A DNA stretch of 64,000 bases from Thermosporothrix hazakensis (GTDB lineage: Bacteria > Chloroflexota > Ktedonobacteria > Ktedonobacterales > Ktedonobacteraceae), in the NCBI RefSeq assembly GCF_003253565.1, contig NZ_QKUF01000004.1, positions 1 through 64,000 of the forward strand, written 5' to 3'. Below, piece by piece: positions 1 to 8,031 of the stretch. The notes beneath the pieces were generated by a model. That model worked only from the letters and a program-made list of their open reading frames with translations. It ran no database searches and was not told the origin of the DNA. The position numbers and the translations under genes were made by a program. Position 1 is the first letter of the stretch. Every line of letters starts with the position of its first letter.

Positions 1-731
1 CAGCCGCGAAGAAAGCGGGGAGGCAGGCTTCCCTCTGCTCGCGCGATCGTCTGCAGGTCCGGGAATGAGCGCCCGACATGATACGCCTGATCCAACCCTC
101 TCGCCCGATGCAGGGGACAATTGAGAATCCCCGTTTCCCAGAAGACGGCCTTCTCAAAGCTGGTCCCTGTCAGATCTGTCTCATGCAGCACCGTTCCACG
201 CAAATACGTCCATGAACAGTTTGCCTCTCGCAAGGAGGATCGTTCAAAACGCGTCAACCAGAACTTGGCGCCCTCCAGATCAGCCCCATCAAAGCACACC
301 TGCCGCACAATCATCTCATCCATGCAGGCATGTCTCAGATTCGCCCGGGAAAAGGTACCATGACAAAAGAACGCCTGCGTCCAATTCGTATACCGAAGCA
401 TCGCCTCTTCAAAAATAGTTCCCACATCCGACGTCACCTCTACAAGACTAGCAAATGCGAGATGGCATCTTCGGAAGCAAGTCCGGCTGATTTCTGCGCC
501 CACGAGATTCGCACTCTCCAGGTCCGCATCAGTGAAATCTGTCATATATAGTTCTGTATCACGCAAATTCACCTTCCGCATCCGTGCCCCCGTGAAATTC
601 GCCTGAAAGAAATGTCTCCCTGAAAGATCGGCTTCCTCTCAGTCGGGGACGATCTCGGGATGCTCCGTACGCCATTGATTCCATCGCTTCACGCCCTGTT
701 CCAGCATCGCCAGATGGTCGGGGTTAGCCAT
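1..731 (-). pseudogene. Pentapeptide-repeat protein, interrupted by in-frame TGA, C-terminus off window
   Basis: The leftward frame starts at 731 with MANPDHLAMLEQGVKRWNQW, a leader known from large pentapeptide-repeat proteins, and then reads HPEIVPD followed by TGA at 639-641. In exactly the same frame the repeat continues without another stop to the window edge, with typical A(D/N)LxG-like pentads such as EEADLSG, TDADLESANL, GADLEGAKF, ANLRHA and LRGTVLHETDLTG. Such repeats fold into a right-handed quadrilateral beta-helix; the role of this one is unknown. The stop may be a nonsense mutation or a compensated pair of indels: one C inserted and one G removed would give DLREADL, the family consensus. 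The far end lies outside the window. Confidence 0.75.
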
Positions 732-856
732 TGCACCCGTACTCCCTTCTTTTGTTTTCTGGCTATTCCAATCGGACAGAGCGAAAACGGAAAAAGAGGT
801 AAGAAAGAGGACTCCTTTTCCGTCTGCATCTCGTTGAAGCATCCTGGTTACAGGTT

Positions 857-1225
857 TTACACGCGATTCAGATGAGTATCTTTGAAAAAGGTGGGGTACT
901 TCAGACCATAGCCAAGCACGCGATCAAGCCCGATATGAGCCAGCCAGATCAGCGCCAGCAGCGCCAACAGCGTATTGTTTCCAATCAACCCGAAGGCCAG
1001 CAGCGCCAGTGGAAGCACATATGCATGGATCAGATTATAGATGATGGCTCCGACACGCGCTCCAGCCAGATAGCCAAGCATTGAGAGATCAGGCACAAAC
1101 AAAAGCAGGAGAAACAAAAGCCAGTTGCCTCCTCGCATGCCATAGAAGAGCAGCGCCAGCAAGAAGACCGTTATCCCTTCCAGTCGCAGTACAACAGCAG
1201 GGGCAAAGAGATTGAAGCGTTTCAT
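857..1225 (-). CDS. DUF4260 family membrane protein
   Basis: 122-residue integral membrane protein with about four hydrophobic segments. The order of motifs (LRLEGITVFLLAL near the start, VPDLSMLGYLAG, then GLDRVLGYGLKYPTFFKDTH at the end) is that of the DUF4260 family, whose length it matches. The function of the family is not established. The ATG at 1223-1225 is the only sensible start; a purine-rich AAGGATG lies about 11 bases upstream, rather far. It stands alone between the broken pentapeptide gene and a stretch without genes. Confidence 0.8.
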   Translation of the reverse strand: MKRFNLFAPAVVLRLEGITVFLLALLFYGMRGGNWLLFLLLLFVPDLSMLGYLAGARVGAIIYNLIHAYVLPLALLAFGLIGNNTLLALLALIWLAHIGLDRVLGYGLKYPTFFKDTHLNRV

Positions 1226-1743
1226 CTAGACATTCACATCCTTCTATAAGAAAACAGGAACCAGAGCAAGATCATCTGACTGAGAACGTGTGATTCAGAC
1301 CCCTGCTCATAAGTTAATTACCTACCCCTTTCGCAGGGGACTGCTTTGACCTCCTTGTCCGACACATCAGGGACACGTGCCCCATTCTCACCCGGTCCTG
1401 CCGGACGAGAAGCGTTCTCCATATGGCGCGTGCATCAGTTTCATGTGTGACCAGTTCTTGCTGAACGTCATTGATGGCATGATCTGAGAAAGAGCTTGTC
1501 AATCATTTTGTAGAGTCTGACATTTGTGTATGAAGTCTCTGTCTTTCTCTCTTTGACACGCTTTCGACGCCGTTGCAGCAAGCCCATTCCTCATCTGACT
1601 TGAAAGCCGTGGACTTCTTGTGGTCATCATACGGATGAGTCTATCAGGATAGCGCATGAAAAGCAAGCGGTACAAACAAAAAAAGAACCTCCGGCGTTTT
1701 TCATCCGCTCAGGAGGCCCTTCCATGTGCGTTGCAAGCTTGAA
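1226..1743. other. Gene-poor stretch with one terminator
   Basis: No convincing gene. A 62-codon leftward frame at 1314-1502 (ends KQSPAKGVGN) has no family match I recognise and a poor start; it may be a scrap of a dispersed element. The only clear signal is the hairpin before the T-run at 1677-1716 that ends the cupredoxin gene. Confidence 0.4.
1677..1716 (-). terminator. Rho-independent terminator of the cupredoxin gene
   Basis: Read leftward, a CCTCC/GGAGG stem (1712-1716 with 1688-1692) is followed by TTC and seven T. It lies about 27 bases past the cupredoxin stop codon. The stem is short, so the strength is uncertain. Confidence 0.5.
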
Positions 1744-2181
1744 TCACTGCTTGACGCTAACCGTTTGCTTCATCCCTGCCTCATAATGGCCCGCGATATA
1801 ACAGGCGAACTCAGGCTGTGTGTTTGCTGCCGACGTGGTGAAGGTATAATCCAGCGTTTTCGTCTCTCCAGGCTGAATATCGTCAACCATTGCCAGGGCC
1901 ATCGAGTCCATATGCTCCATAGACATACCGCTCATGTTGCCCTCCGACTTCGGCATAATCATAAACTCATGGGAAGTGTTGCCATTGTTCGTAATCACAA
2001 AGTGATACGTTTTTCCCGGAGTATAGTTCTTTTCAGATACATCAATGCTGAACTCCGAAAGCTTGACGTCAACCGTCTGTGCATCGGTGGGTGCACTTGT
2101 TGCCCCGGTATTGCCACCACATGCAGCGAGAACCATGATGAGAAGCCCGAACAGAAGGGACAAACCCAGACGATACTTCAC
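1744..2181 (-). CDS. Cupredoxin-type copper-binding lipoprotein
   Basis: Probable exported blue-copper protein that carries electrons or binds copper at the outer face of the membrane. The protein starts at a GTG (2179-2181) with GAAAGAGG about 7 bases before it; a longer upstream frame lacks a site and would bury the signal. Residues 1-22 form a lipoprotein signal ending LIMVLAACGG, with Cys as the likely lipidation site. The mature part is a cupredoxin fold: an SHEF histidine, then Cys, His and Met in CYIAGHYEAGM, the usual type 1 copper ligand set. A Met/His-rich loop (MSGMSMEHMDSM) could bind extra copper. It is monocistronic, with a terminator downstream and palindromic sites upstream. 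Confidence 0.85.
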   Translation of the reverse strand: MKYRLGLSLLFGLLIMVLAACGGNTGATSAPTDAQTVDVKLSEFSIDVSEKNYTPGKTYHFVITNNGNTSHEFMIMPKSEGNMSGMSMEHMDSMALAMVDDIQPGETKTLDYTFTTSAANTQPEFACYIAGHYEAGMKQTVSVKQ

Positions 2182-2310
2182 TGTGACACCTCTTTCCTCT
2201 TCTATGCTGAATGAGCTATGCATCAGACTATCCTGTATTCCCGCACTCATGCTCTGTTTCTCGCGCTGAGAGGATGAGCGCCGCAGATCAGGAATGGCTT
2301 GTTGTAGATA

Positions 2311-2339
2311 GAGAACTATGTTCTCAGGCAGAGAACATA
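2311..2339. promoter_or_regulatory. Triple GAGAAC half-site array upstream of cupredoxin gene
   Basis: Three alternating half-sites lie in 29 bases: GAGAAC (2311-2316), GTTCTC (2320-2325) and GAGAAC (2331-2336). They form two overlapping perfect dyads, GAGAAC-N3-GTTCTC and TATGTTCTC-N5-GAGAACATA. A fourth half-site, GTTCTC, is at 2476-2481. The layout looks like a cooperative repressor operator; the regulator is unknown. Confidence 0.5.
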
Positions 2340-2446
2340 CCCCCTTGAGATCGTGAAACAATATTGAGAAGAAAGGAAAAGCATCGATAGCACTCTATCA
2401 GCAGAATGCAGCCTTCCCAAAGAGGTATGACTTTCCCTTTCTTCTT

Positions 2447-2469
2447 ACCCTATACCAGGGGGTAGTATA
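2447..2469. promoter_or_regulatory. Possible CsoR/MerR-like copper operator
   Basis: The stretch CTATACCAGGGGGTAGTATA is an imperfect dyad with a G-run core, like CsoR operators (TACCC...GGGTA type). It sits upstream of the copper-protein gene but about 270 bases from its start, so the link is only suggestive. Confidence 0.25.
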
Positions 2470-2582
2470 AAACTGGTTCTCACTATACGCGAGCTTTTCG
2501 TTTTTGTCAACCCCTCGGGGTGGGGATGGGAAGAGAAGAAACGTACATTGCAAAGGGAATAAGGTTGCTGAAGTTGCTCATG

Positions 2583-2624
2583 AGAAACAAAAATGGGTCG
2601 GAACCAGAAGACCGATTCCGACCC
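2583..2624 (-). terminator. Terminator of the GH18 gene
   Basis: Perfect 9-bp stem GGGTCGGAA/TTCCGACCC (2616-2624 with 2595-2603), followed in the leftward direction by ATTTTTGTTT. It lies 34 bases past the GH18 stop codon. Confidence 0.8.
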
Positions 2625-2657
2625 TCTCCGAATGAGGGGATCTGTAAGATGCTTCGT

Positions 2658-3611
2658 CTAGCTGTTCATTGACTGTGTCATCAGAATGGACCATTGTTCA
2701 GGGTGCGCGGTTCCGCCCGGCAGAGAGTTAAAGTATTCCCAGGCGAACACGCCGCCGAAGTTTGAATATTTGCGTGCCAGTTGCTTGACCGTCGAAGCAG
2801 CCGTATGGATATTGACATAGCCGCCACCATTCGCCGGGTTGCTGAGCATCCCGGCAACAATCTTGTCCGCCGGGAAGCCATTTCGCACGGCCCGATCATA
2901 GTCAGAGGTCGAGGAAAGAGAACCAAACCCGCTATAGAACTGCGTGTTGAACCAGGCAATCCTGGCACCCTGGGGACTGTTATAGAGATCTTTATAATCA
3001 AAGCCAGAGAGGCCACCACCGCCAGTCAGATCTGAGGCAACCGGTGCAAGCGTGATCGCGAAACTGCTGCCGAAGTCGGCACTCAACTGATCGATCAAAC
3101 GTTGTACATCTGTCAGAGCGACCGACTCTTCGATATCAAGATCAATACCGTCAAAGTGGTACTGCTGCAACGTCTGCTTGAGCACGGGATAAAGCCTGTT
3201 CCAATCGCTGAAAAGGGACTGGAAAGAGCAGCAGGCCGCTCCGCCAAGCAGCATATGCAACTTCACCCCCATTCCCTGAAGCTGTTTGAGTTGCTGCCAG
3301 GGTTTCGCAAAAATAGGATTGTCGGGCGGATAATCATTGAGGTGCATCAATGTACCATCGCTTTGCGGGCCCAGATGGAAAGCCCCCAGATTGATATGGG
3401 TCGGATATGGTTTCCCGGTCGCGGGATTGAGGTTCTGAATCACAGGGGTGAGGTCGGTTAAGGTTTGATAGTAGTAGATCACACGATGGGTACTCGCCTG
3501 AGCCTGCACCGTCGCAGCCGAAGCACGCGGTTGAAACGAACTGAACGCCATCATGAGAAGCGCCAGGGCAAGGGCCACCATGCCTTTACCCGCTTGTCTC
3601 GTTTGGAACAT
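2658..3611 (-). CDS. Secreted GH18-family glycosidase (chitinase-like)
   Basis: 317 residues. Residues 1-33 are a Sec signal peptide with a Lys/Arg n-region, an ALALALLMM core and a RASAAT cleavage region, so the enzyme is exported. The catalytic signature of glycoside hydrolase family 18 is present as FDGIDLDIEE (about 153-162), giving DGxDxDxE with Glu161 as the proton donor. The beta-strand before it (KLHMLLGGAACC) also fits. It should cleave beta-1,4-GlcNAc polymers such as chitin by the substrate-assisted route, though GH18 also includes endo-GlcNAcases and non-catalytic lectins. No carbohydrate-binding module is seen. It is a single gene with its own terminator. Confidence 0.85.
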   Translation of the reverse strand: MFQTRQAGKGMVALALALLMMAFSSFQPRASAATVQAQASTHRVIYYYQTLTDLTPVIQNLNPATGKPYPTHINLGAFHLGPQSDGTLMHLNDYPPDNPIFAKPWQQLKQLQGMGVKLHMLLGGAACCSFQSLFSDWNRLYPVLKQTLQQYHFDGIDLDIEESVALTDVQRLIDQLSADFGSSFAITLAPVASDLTGGGGLSGFDYKDLYNSPQGARIAWFNTQFYSGFGSLSSTSDYDRAVRNGFPADKIVAGMLSNPANGGGYVNIHTAASTVKQLARKYSNFGGVFAWEYFNSLPGGTAHPEQWSILMTQSMNS

Positions 3612-4123
3612 TCTCTTTCTCCTCTTTACACCGTTGTATTTTCACGCCACGATTCCAGCCGCAGCGCTGACCTCCCGCTAAGAGGCCGACCTTTCGGGGA
3701 AGACTGAACAATTTGACTGGACATTTCAAACAAAAAGTCTACAGACAAATGCGTCGCTCTCTTGTACCGCTCTCCATAGCAATACAGCTTCACAAGAACG
3801 ACTACCCCACATCGGAGAATAAAGAATCTGTTATGCTATCAAAACTATACCACAAAAGTTGTGCATTTTTCAAGCCTTTATCCGAATATATTTGCAAGCA
3901 TAGCCAAAAATCACATACTCATTTGTCTATACTTATTACAATATGTTTATACTTTTCCTGCTTTTCTGAAGAAAATATCTCTATTTCTCTCATATATGCT
4001 TATTTCTATAGAATAGAAAAAATACTTTCTTGACAAGTAACACAATAAATAGTTATACTGTTACTGAAGTCGCACGAGAGACATAAATCATTTCTTCATA
4101 GCTTGTTCAGCGTTCTATAGCAG
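3612..4123. other. AT-rich intergenic region
   Basis: About 500 bases with no gene; the part from about 3840 to 4060 is markedly AT-rich. A 106-codon rightward frame at 3713-4033 is low-complexity and has no ribosome site, so it was rejected. The region holds the promoter of the xylanase gene. Confidence 0.6.
4030..4065 (+). promoter_or_regulatory. Promoter of the xylanase gene with overlapping dyad
   Basis: TTGACA (4030-4035), an 18-base spacer and TATACT (4054-4059) make a near-consensus housekeeping promoter. A perfect 7-bp inverted repeat, AGTAACA (4036-4042) and TGTTACT (4059-4065), brackets the spacer and -10 region. This is where a repressor would block RNA polymerase. Confidence 0.65.
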
Positions 4124-4141
4124 ATGAAAGGGGCACAACCT

Positions 4142-5107
4142 ATGACCGCTTCCGCTCCTTATCTCGATGAACCATCTCTGGGCGCGGCAGCGAAATTTCG
4201 CCTGTTCGGAGCAGCCGTCAGCGTGAACCATCTCAGCGAGCCACCCTACACCCATATCCTCAATTCCCAGTTCACCAGCATCACCCCGGAAGTCGAGATG
4301 AAATGGGATGCAACTGAGCCCGCCCCCGGTTCCTTCAGCTTCGATGCTGCTGATACGCTCGTCCGCTATGCCCACAGTCACCATATGCGGGTTCGAGGTC
4401 ACACGCTGGTCTGGCACACCGCATTACCCTCCTGGGTCAACGAGAGTGCCGATCTCCTTCAGGCAATGAGGAATCACATTATCGGCGTGATGCAGCATTA
4501 TACAGGCCACATCAGCTACTGGGATGTTGTCAATGAGGCTTTTGATGAGGATGGCTCACGACGGAAGAGCATTTTTCAGGAGCGAATCGGCGACCTCCAT
4601 ATTGAAGAGGCTTTCAGGGTGGCCCGAGCAACTGACCCCTACACCCGCTTATGCTACAACGATTACGGCATTGAGGGCATCAACGCCAAAAGCGACGCCG
4701 TCTACGATCTCGTCAGGGATTTCAAGCGGCGCGGCATTCCGCTCGATTGCGTTGGCTTTCAGTGTCACCTGCTGCTCGGCACAGTTCCCCCCGACATGCA
4801 GACAAACCTGCAACGCTTTGCTGATCTCGGCGTCGAGATCCATATCACTGAACTGGATATCAGAATGCCCGTTCCAGCCAGCACAGCGGAGCTACAGCAG
4901 CAGGCAGAGGATTACAGGAAGGTCATACAGGCCTGTCTCGCGATCCCACACTGTACCAGTATCACGACCTGGGGCATCACCGACAAATATTCCTGGGTCC
5001 CCGGCACCTTTCCCGGCTACGGCGCGGCGCTGCTCTTTGACGAAAACTATAAGAAAAAACCGGCCTACCATGCAGTGCTTCAGGCGCTCAGGGAGGCACC
5101 GGAATAA
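4142..5107 (+). CDS. GH10 endo-1,4-beta-xylanase without signal peptide
   Basis: 321 residues from the ATG at 4142, chosen because GAAAGGGG lies 7 bases before it; an in-frame ATG at 4124 has no such site. The protein is a complete GH10 TIM barrel. The strand-3 motif GHTLVWH is at about 87-92. The acid/base Glu is in WDVVNEAF (Glu132), and the nucleophile is in HITELDIR (Glu237). It should hydrolyse beta-1,4-xylan or xylo-oligosaccharides with retention. No signal peptide or membrane anchor is visible, so it may act on imported oligosaccharides in the cytoplasm or leave by a non-Sec route. The gene has a strong promoter with a dyad and a hairpin downstream. Confidence 0.9.
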   Translation: MTASAPYLDEPSLGAAAKFRLFGAAVSVNHLSEPPYTHILNSQFTSITPEVEMKWDATEPAPGSFSFDAADTLVRYAHSHHMRVRGHTLVWHTALPSWVNESADLLQAMRNHIIGVMQHYTGHISYWDVVNEAFDEDGSRRKSIFQERIGDLHIEEAFRVARATDPYTRLCYNDYGIEGINAKSDAVYDLVRDFKRRGIPLDCVGFQCHLLLGTVPPDMQTNLQRFADLGVEIHITELDIRMPVPASTAELQQQAEDYRKVIQACLAIPHCTSITTWGITDKYSWVPGTFPGYGAALLFDENYKKKPAYHAVLQALREAPE

Positions 5108-5146
5108 AGGCAAGTCCGTGGCCTCCCTGGCAAGCAACAGACAATG

Positions 5147-5169
5147 AGGGCGAGAGCAGTCCTCGCCCT
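5147..5169. terminator. Bidirectional hairpin between xylanase and monooxygenase genes
   Basis: Perfect 8-bp stem AGGGCGAG/CTCGCCCT with a 7-base loop, between two convergent genes. The flanking T content is modest, so termination strength is uncertain. Confidence 0.5.
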
Positions 5170-5224
5170 TACAACCTTCTTCAGGTTCTGGATTACATAT
5201 GTTCTGGCAGAAACATTTCTCCAA

Positions 5225-5539
5225 CTAGACGAAGAGCTCGAAGGAATGCAGCACCTTCTTGACCGAGAAACCATCATCTTCACCAGCCCGACGCCGCTGG
5301 ATCTGCTCACGGTGCTCCTGTTTATGAGCATCGCGAGAGATCCACTTCTTGAAATCGGCCTCTTGCTCCCACTTGGAGACAAAGACGTACTCAACTGTTG
5401 TATCGTGCTCTCTCCGCCAGCATTCATATGCAATATTCCCTTCAGCCTCCTTGATAGCCTCTCTATCCTTCCGATACTTGGCCTGCATTCGATCCTCAAA
5501 CTGACGAGCGACCTCAAAGCTTGCTTGCATAATAAACAT
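5225..5539 (-). CDS. Antibiotic biosynthesis monooxygenase (ABM/IsdG-like) protein
   Basis: 104 residues from the ATG at 5537-5539, preceded by AAGGAG at 7 bases. The pattern of a first beta-strand MFIMQASFEVA, a helix, then EYVFVSKWEQEADFKKWISRDAHKQEH is that of the ferredoxin-like ABM fold. That family contains haem-degrading IsdG/HmoA enzymes and cofactor-less quinone-forming monooxygenases. The substrate cannot be read from the sequence. The gene is divergent from the TetR gene, and two TetR-type operators lie between them, so it is probably induced together with the exporter downstream and may modify the same compound. Confidence 0.7.
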   Translation of the reverse strand: MFIMQASFEVARQFEDRMQAKYRKDREAIKEAEGNIAYECWRREHDTTVEYVFVSKWEQEADFKKWISRDAHKQEHREQIQRRRAGEDDGFSVKKVLHSFELFV

Positions 5540-5592
5540 TGGAAAAACTCCTTCTTGTGATAAGGCTTGACGAACCAAACAAGGTATTCTAT

Positions 5593-5610
5593 ATTGATCA
5601 TCAGGTCAAT
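5593..5610. promoter_or_regulatory. TetR operator copy 1 (imperfect)
   Basis: ATTGATCATCAGGTCAAT is a one-mismatch version of the dyad ATTGACC-N4-GGTCAAT. It lies in the divergent promoter region of the monooxygenase and TetR genes. Confidence 0.7.
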
Positions 5611-5635
5611 AGCCACAGAGATAGCATACCATTAC

Positions 5636-5653
5636 ATTGACCAAATGGTCAAT
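5636..5653. promoter_or_regulatory. TetR operator copy 2
   Basis: ATTGACCAAATGGTCAAT is a perfect 7+7 dyad. Its centre is 43 bases from copy 1, about four helical turns, and it ends 17 bases before the tetR start, so it fits autorepression. Confidence 0.8.
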
Positions 5654-5670
5654 AGCATAGAAGGAGGTTC

Positions 5671-6270
5671 ATGGTGCCAGGCGAGAAACAACCCGAGGAA
5701 CAGAGGCGCGAACAAATTATTCAGGCCGCCTTTACAGTTGCAACGCGTGAACGCCTCGATCAGCTCACCATTCGGAAGGTTGCAGCGGAAGCACATTTAA
5801 GTACAGGACTGGTCTTTTTCCACTTCAAGACAAAAGAAGCACTGCTCTACGCCCTGCTGGACTGGCTGCTTCAAACGATGTTTGAGGTCTGGGAGGTAGA
5901 TAGTTCACTTCCCCCAAGAGAGCGCCTCTTTGAGCTTCTCAGACAAGATCTTCTCGATGCTTACCAGCAAGGGCCAAATTCAGCCAAGCTGGAACTGTTT
6001 TTCTCCTTCTGGATCATGGGATTACGCGATCCAGTCATAAAAGCGCGTATCAGCCAGGCTATAGAGCAGGCACGTGAAATTTTCCGCCCCGCTGTCAGAG
6101 ACCTTTTGGCCAGCGAACCGGAACACTTTGCCGGAGTCACAGAAGATGGGCTGCTTTCCTTGATGACTGCTATCGCCGAAGGATGCCCGCTGCAAGCAGT
6201 ACAAAGCGACTATAAGGTTTCGCTTGAACAAACACTGGCGGCACTACGCGCCCTCCTGCTTCTCCCCTGA
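5671..6270 (+). CDS. TetR-family transcriptional repressor
   Basis: 199 residues from an ATG with GAAGGAGG 4 bases upstream. The N-terminal helix-turn-helix spans about residues 10-56 (REQIIQAAFTVA, LTIRKVAAEAHLSTGLVFFHFKTKEAL), the classic TetR_N layout. The rest is a helical ligand-binding and dimer domain with aromatic residues (FFSFWIMGLRD). Four nearly identical dyads around it, two before this gene and the divergent monooxygenase and two before the exporter, are the obvious binding sites. It probably represses all three genes until a toxic or signalling ligand binds. The inducer is unknown. Confidence 0.9.
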   Translation: MVPGEKQPEEQRREQIIQAAFTVATRERLDQLTIRKVAAEAHLSTGLVFFHFKTKEALLYALLDWLLQTMFEVWEVDSSLPPRERLFELLRQDLLDAYQQGPNSAKLELFFSFWIMGLRDPVIKARISQAIEQAREIFRPAVRDLLASEPEHFAGVTEDGLLSLMTAIAEGCPLQAVQSDYKVSLEQTLAALRALLLLP

Positions 6271-6271
6271 A

Positions 6272-6313
6272 CATTGGGAAGAGGCAAACAGGGCTTCTTG
6301 CCTCTTCCCAATG
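6272..6313. terminator. Strong hairpin after tetR
   Basis: A perfect 16-bp inverted repeat (6272-6287 with 6298-6313, CATTGGGAAGAGGCAA and its complement) with a 10-base loop follows the tetR stop directly. It lacks a T-run, so it may be an mRNA-end stabiliser or a weak terminator that separates tetR from the exporter. Confidence 0.6.
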
Positions 6314-6371
6314 CACAGACTCACGCCCTTTCCAATTCGCACATCCTTCAGGCAACACACTATACCTCCCT

Positions 6372-6389
6372 ATTGACCTTTGGGTCAAT
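6372..6389. promoter_or_regulatory. TetR operator copy 3
   Basis: ATTGACCTTTGGGTCAAT has the same 7+7 dyad as the sites before tetR. It lies 96 bases before the exporter start. Confidence 0.8.
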
Positions 6390-6410
6390 GTAATGATATA
6401 CTCCCTGTGT

Positions 6411-6428
6411 ATTGACCAATTGGTCAAT
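6411..6428. promoter_or_regulatory. TetR operator copy 4
   Basis: ATTGACCAATTGGTCAAT is a fully symmetric 18-base palindrome, centred 39 bases after copy 3. It ends 39 bases before the exporter TTG start. Confidence 0.8.
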
Positions 6429-6467
6429 GAGAAAGTACATTTTTTGAACGAAGTTGGAGGAAACACC

Positions 6468-7958
6468 TTGCAGCAAACTACCGGTGAAAAAACGGTATCG
6501 CGGGGATGGATACTGTTTGGAGCAGCGTTGGCGACGCTTATGTCATCGCTTGATACAAGTATTGTCAACATTGCGCTTCCCACCATCATCACAGATCTCC
6601 ATGCATCTTTTGCTCAAGCACAGTGGGTTGTTCTCAGCTATATGCTTGTTGTCACCTCTCTGATCGTCGGGATAGGACGTCTGAGCGATCTATTCGGAAA
6701 AAAACGGCTCTACCTCATCGGCCTTGCCCTGTTCTCCCTTACCTCTCTATTCTGTGGGCTCTCGCCTACTGCTGATTGGCTCATTGCTATGAGAGCCTTG
6801 CAGGGACTTGGTGCGGCTGTTTTGATGGCGCTCAGCTTCGCTATCGTCAGCGATGCATATCATGGTATGAAAGCTGGACATGCGCTCGGCATCCTGACCG
6901 CAATGGTTGCGTTTGGAATCGCATTAGGGCCCACGCTGGGCGGTCTCCTTCTCAGCGCCTTTAGCTGGCACGCCATTTTCATCATCAATGTCCCATTCGG
7001 GCTATTAGCTTGCGGAGTAATCTGGGTCTTTCTGCCCGGAAAGACATTCCAGGAACAGACATGGCGTTTTGACTGGCCGGGAATGATTGTACTCGCGCTC
7101 ACATTAGGCTGTTATGCCTTCGCAATGACTGAAGCCGAAGAGTTGGGCTTCACGTCTCCCCTTGTGCTTGGTCTCCTGGGTGGGGCTGTTAGTGGCGTGC
7201 TCCTGTTTCTCTGGTTAGAACGGCGTGTGATGTCCCCCTTATTGCCGCTCCAGATCTTCCGGAACGCAACCCTGAGCATCAGTTTGCTGGTCAGCGTGCT
7301 GGTCTATACTGTCATGATGGGTGTCATTCTCATCATGCCTTTCTTCCTGAGTGAAGGAGAGAGCTATTCCAGCGTCCTTACCGGCTTGCTGATGTCCACA
7401 GGCGCACTTATTACCGCATTGCTAAGCACGCCTGTCGGGCTGCTTGCTAACCGTTTCGGAGCACGACCGATAATGGCGATCGGCGTGGCGCTGATGGTCG
7501 TTGGCTGCCTCTTCATGTCCACCATCACGATCAAAGCAGGCATTGCAGGTTTCACGTTCCGTCTGGCCATCATCAATATCGGTCTGGCGCTATTCCAGAC
7601 GCCAAACAATACAGCGATGATGGAAAGCGCCCTCCCTTCACAGCGCGGGCTCATTTCCGGTCTTCTCTCGCTGGCTCGGACGCTCGGTCTGACCACGGGC
7701 GCGTCATTTATGGGAACCATCTATGCCAGTATGGTCGCCATCGCCGCTCAAACGGGGGTGACACACCCACAAGCAGTCGAGGCAGGAACACACGGTTCAT
7801 TCCTTGTAGCCAGCGCTCTGATAGGTATTGCATTCCTGCTCACCCTCCTTGTCCTCCGGATACAGCGGAAACCGGTCATCAACAAGCAGGATACAGCGCT
7901 CTCGCAACCAACCTCAACGGGAAAGCTATCCCTCGATGAGCAGCACACTTCCATCTAA
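6468..7958 (+). CDS. DHA2-family MFS drug exporter
   Basis: 496 residues, about 14 transmembrane segments, proton-coupled export across the cytoplasmic membrane. The TM1 motif LDTSIVNIALPTI is typical of the 14-TMS DHA2 (EmrB/QacA) group, followed by the loop 2-3 motif GRLSDLFGKKRLYLIG (motif A) and ALGPTLGGLL in TM5 (antiporter motif C). I chose the TTG at 6468, which has TTGGAGG 7 bases before it. The upstream ATG at 6393 would place coding sequence over the TetR operator and has no ribosome site. The gene is under the same operators as the divergent tetR and monooxygenase. Substrate unknown. Confidence 0.9.
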   Translation: MQQTTGEKTVSRGWILFGAALATLMSSLDTSIVNIALPTIITDLHASFAQAQWVVLSYMLVVTSLIVGIGRLSDLFGKKRLYLIGLALFSLTSLFCGLSPTADWLIAMRALQGLGAAVLMALSFAIVSDAYHGMKAGHALGILTAMVAFGIALGPTLGGLLLSAFSWHAIFIINVPFGLLACGVIWVFLPGKTFQEQTWRFDWPGMIVLALTLGCYAFAMTEAEELGFTSPLVLGLLGGAVSGVLLFLWLERRVMSPLLPLQIFRNATLSISLLVSVLVYTVMMGVILIMPFFLSEGESYSSVLTGLLMSTGALITALLSTPVGLLANRFGARPIMAIGVALMVVGCLFMSTITIKAGIAGFTFRLAIINIGLALFQTPNNTAMMESALPSQRGLISGLLSLARTLGLTTGASFMGTIYASMVAIAAQTGVTHPQAVEAGTHGSFLVASALIGIAFLLTLLVLRIQRKPVINKQDTALSQPTSTGKLSLDEQHTSI

Positions 7959-7960
7959 GC

Positions 7961-7990
7961 ACAAAAAAAGGCTGGCGAATATCGCCAGCC
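7961..7990. terminator. Bidirectional terminator between exporter and Suc_Fer gene
   Basis: The 9-bp stem GGCTGGCGA/TCGCCAGCC (7970-7978, 7982-7990) has a 3-base loop. Read leftward it is followed by seven T, so it ends the leftward ECF operon. Read rightward the tail is CTTTCATT, weaker. Confidence 0.8.
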
Positions 7991-8031
7991 CTTTCATTAC
8001 CTGGTCATTTGCCAGACACCCCGCCCACATA

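Noticed and set aside
1314-1502. 62-codon leftward frame
   Set aside because: No family match, poor start and position; could be a scrap of a dispersed element but cannot be supported.
3713-4033. 106-codon frame in AT-rich DNA
   Set aside because: Low-complexity, no ribosome site; overlaps the xylanase promoter region.
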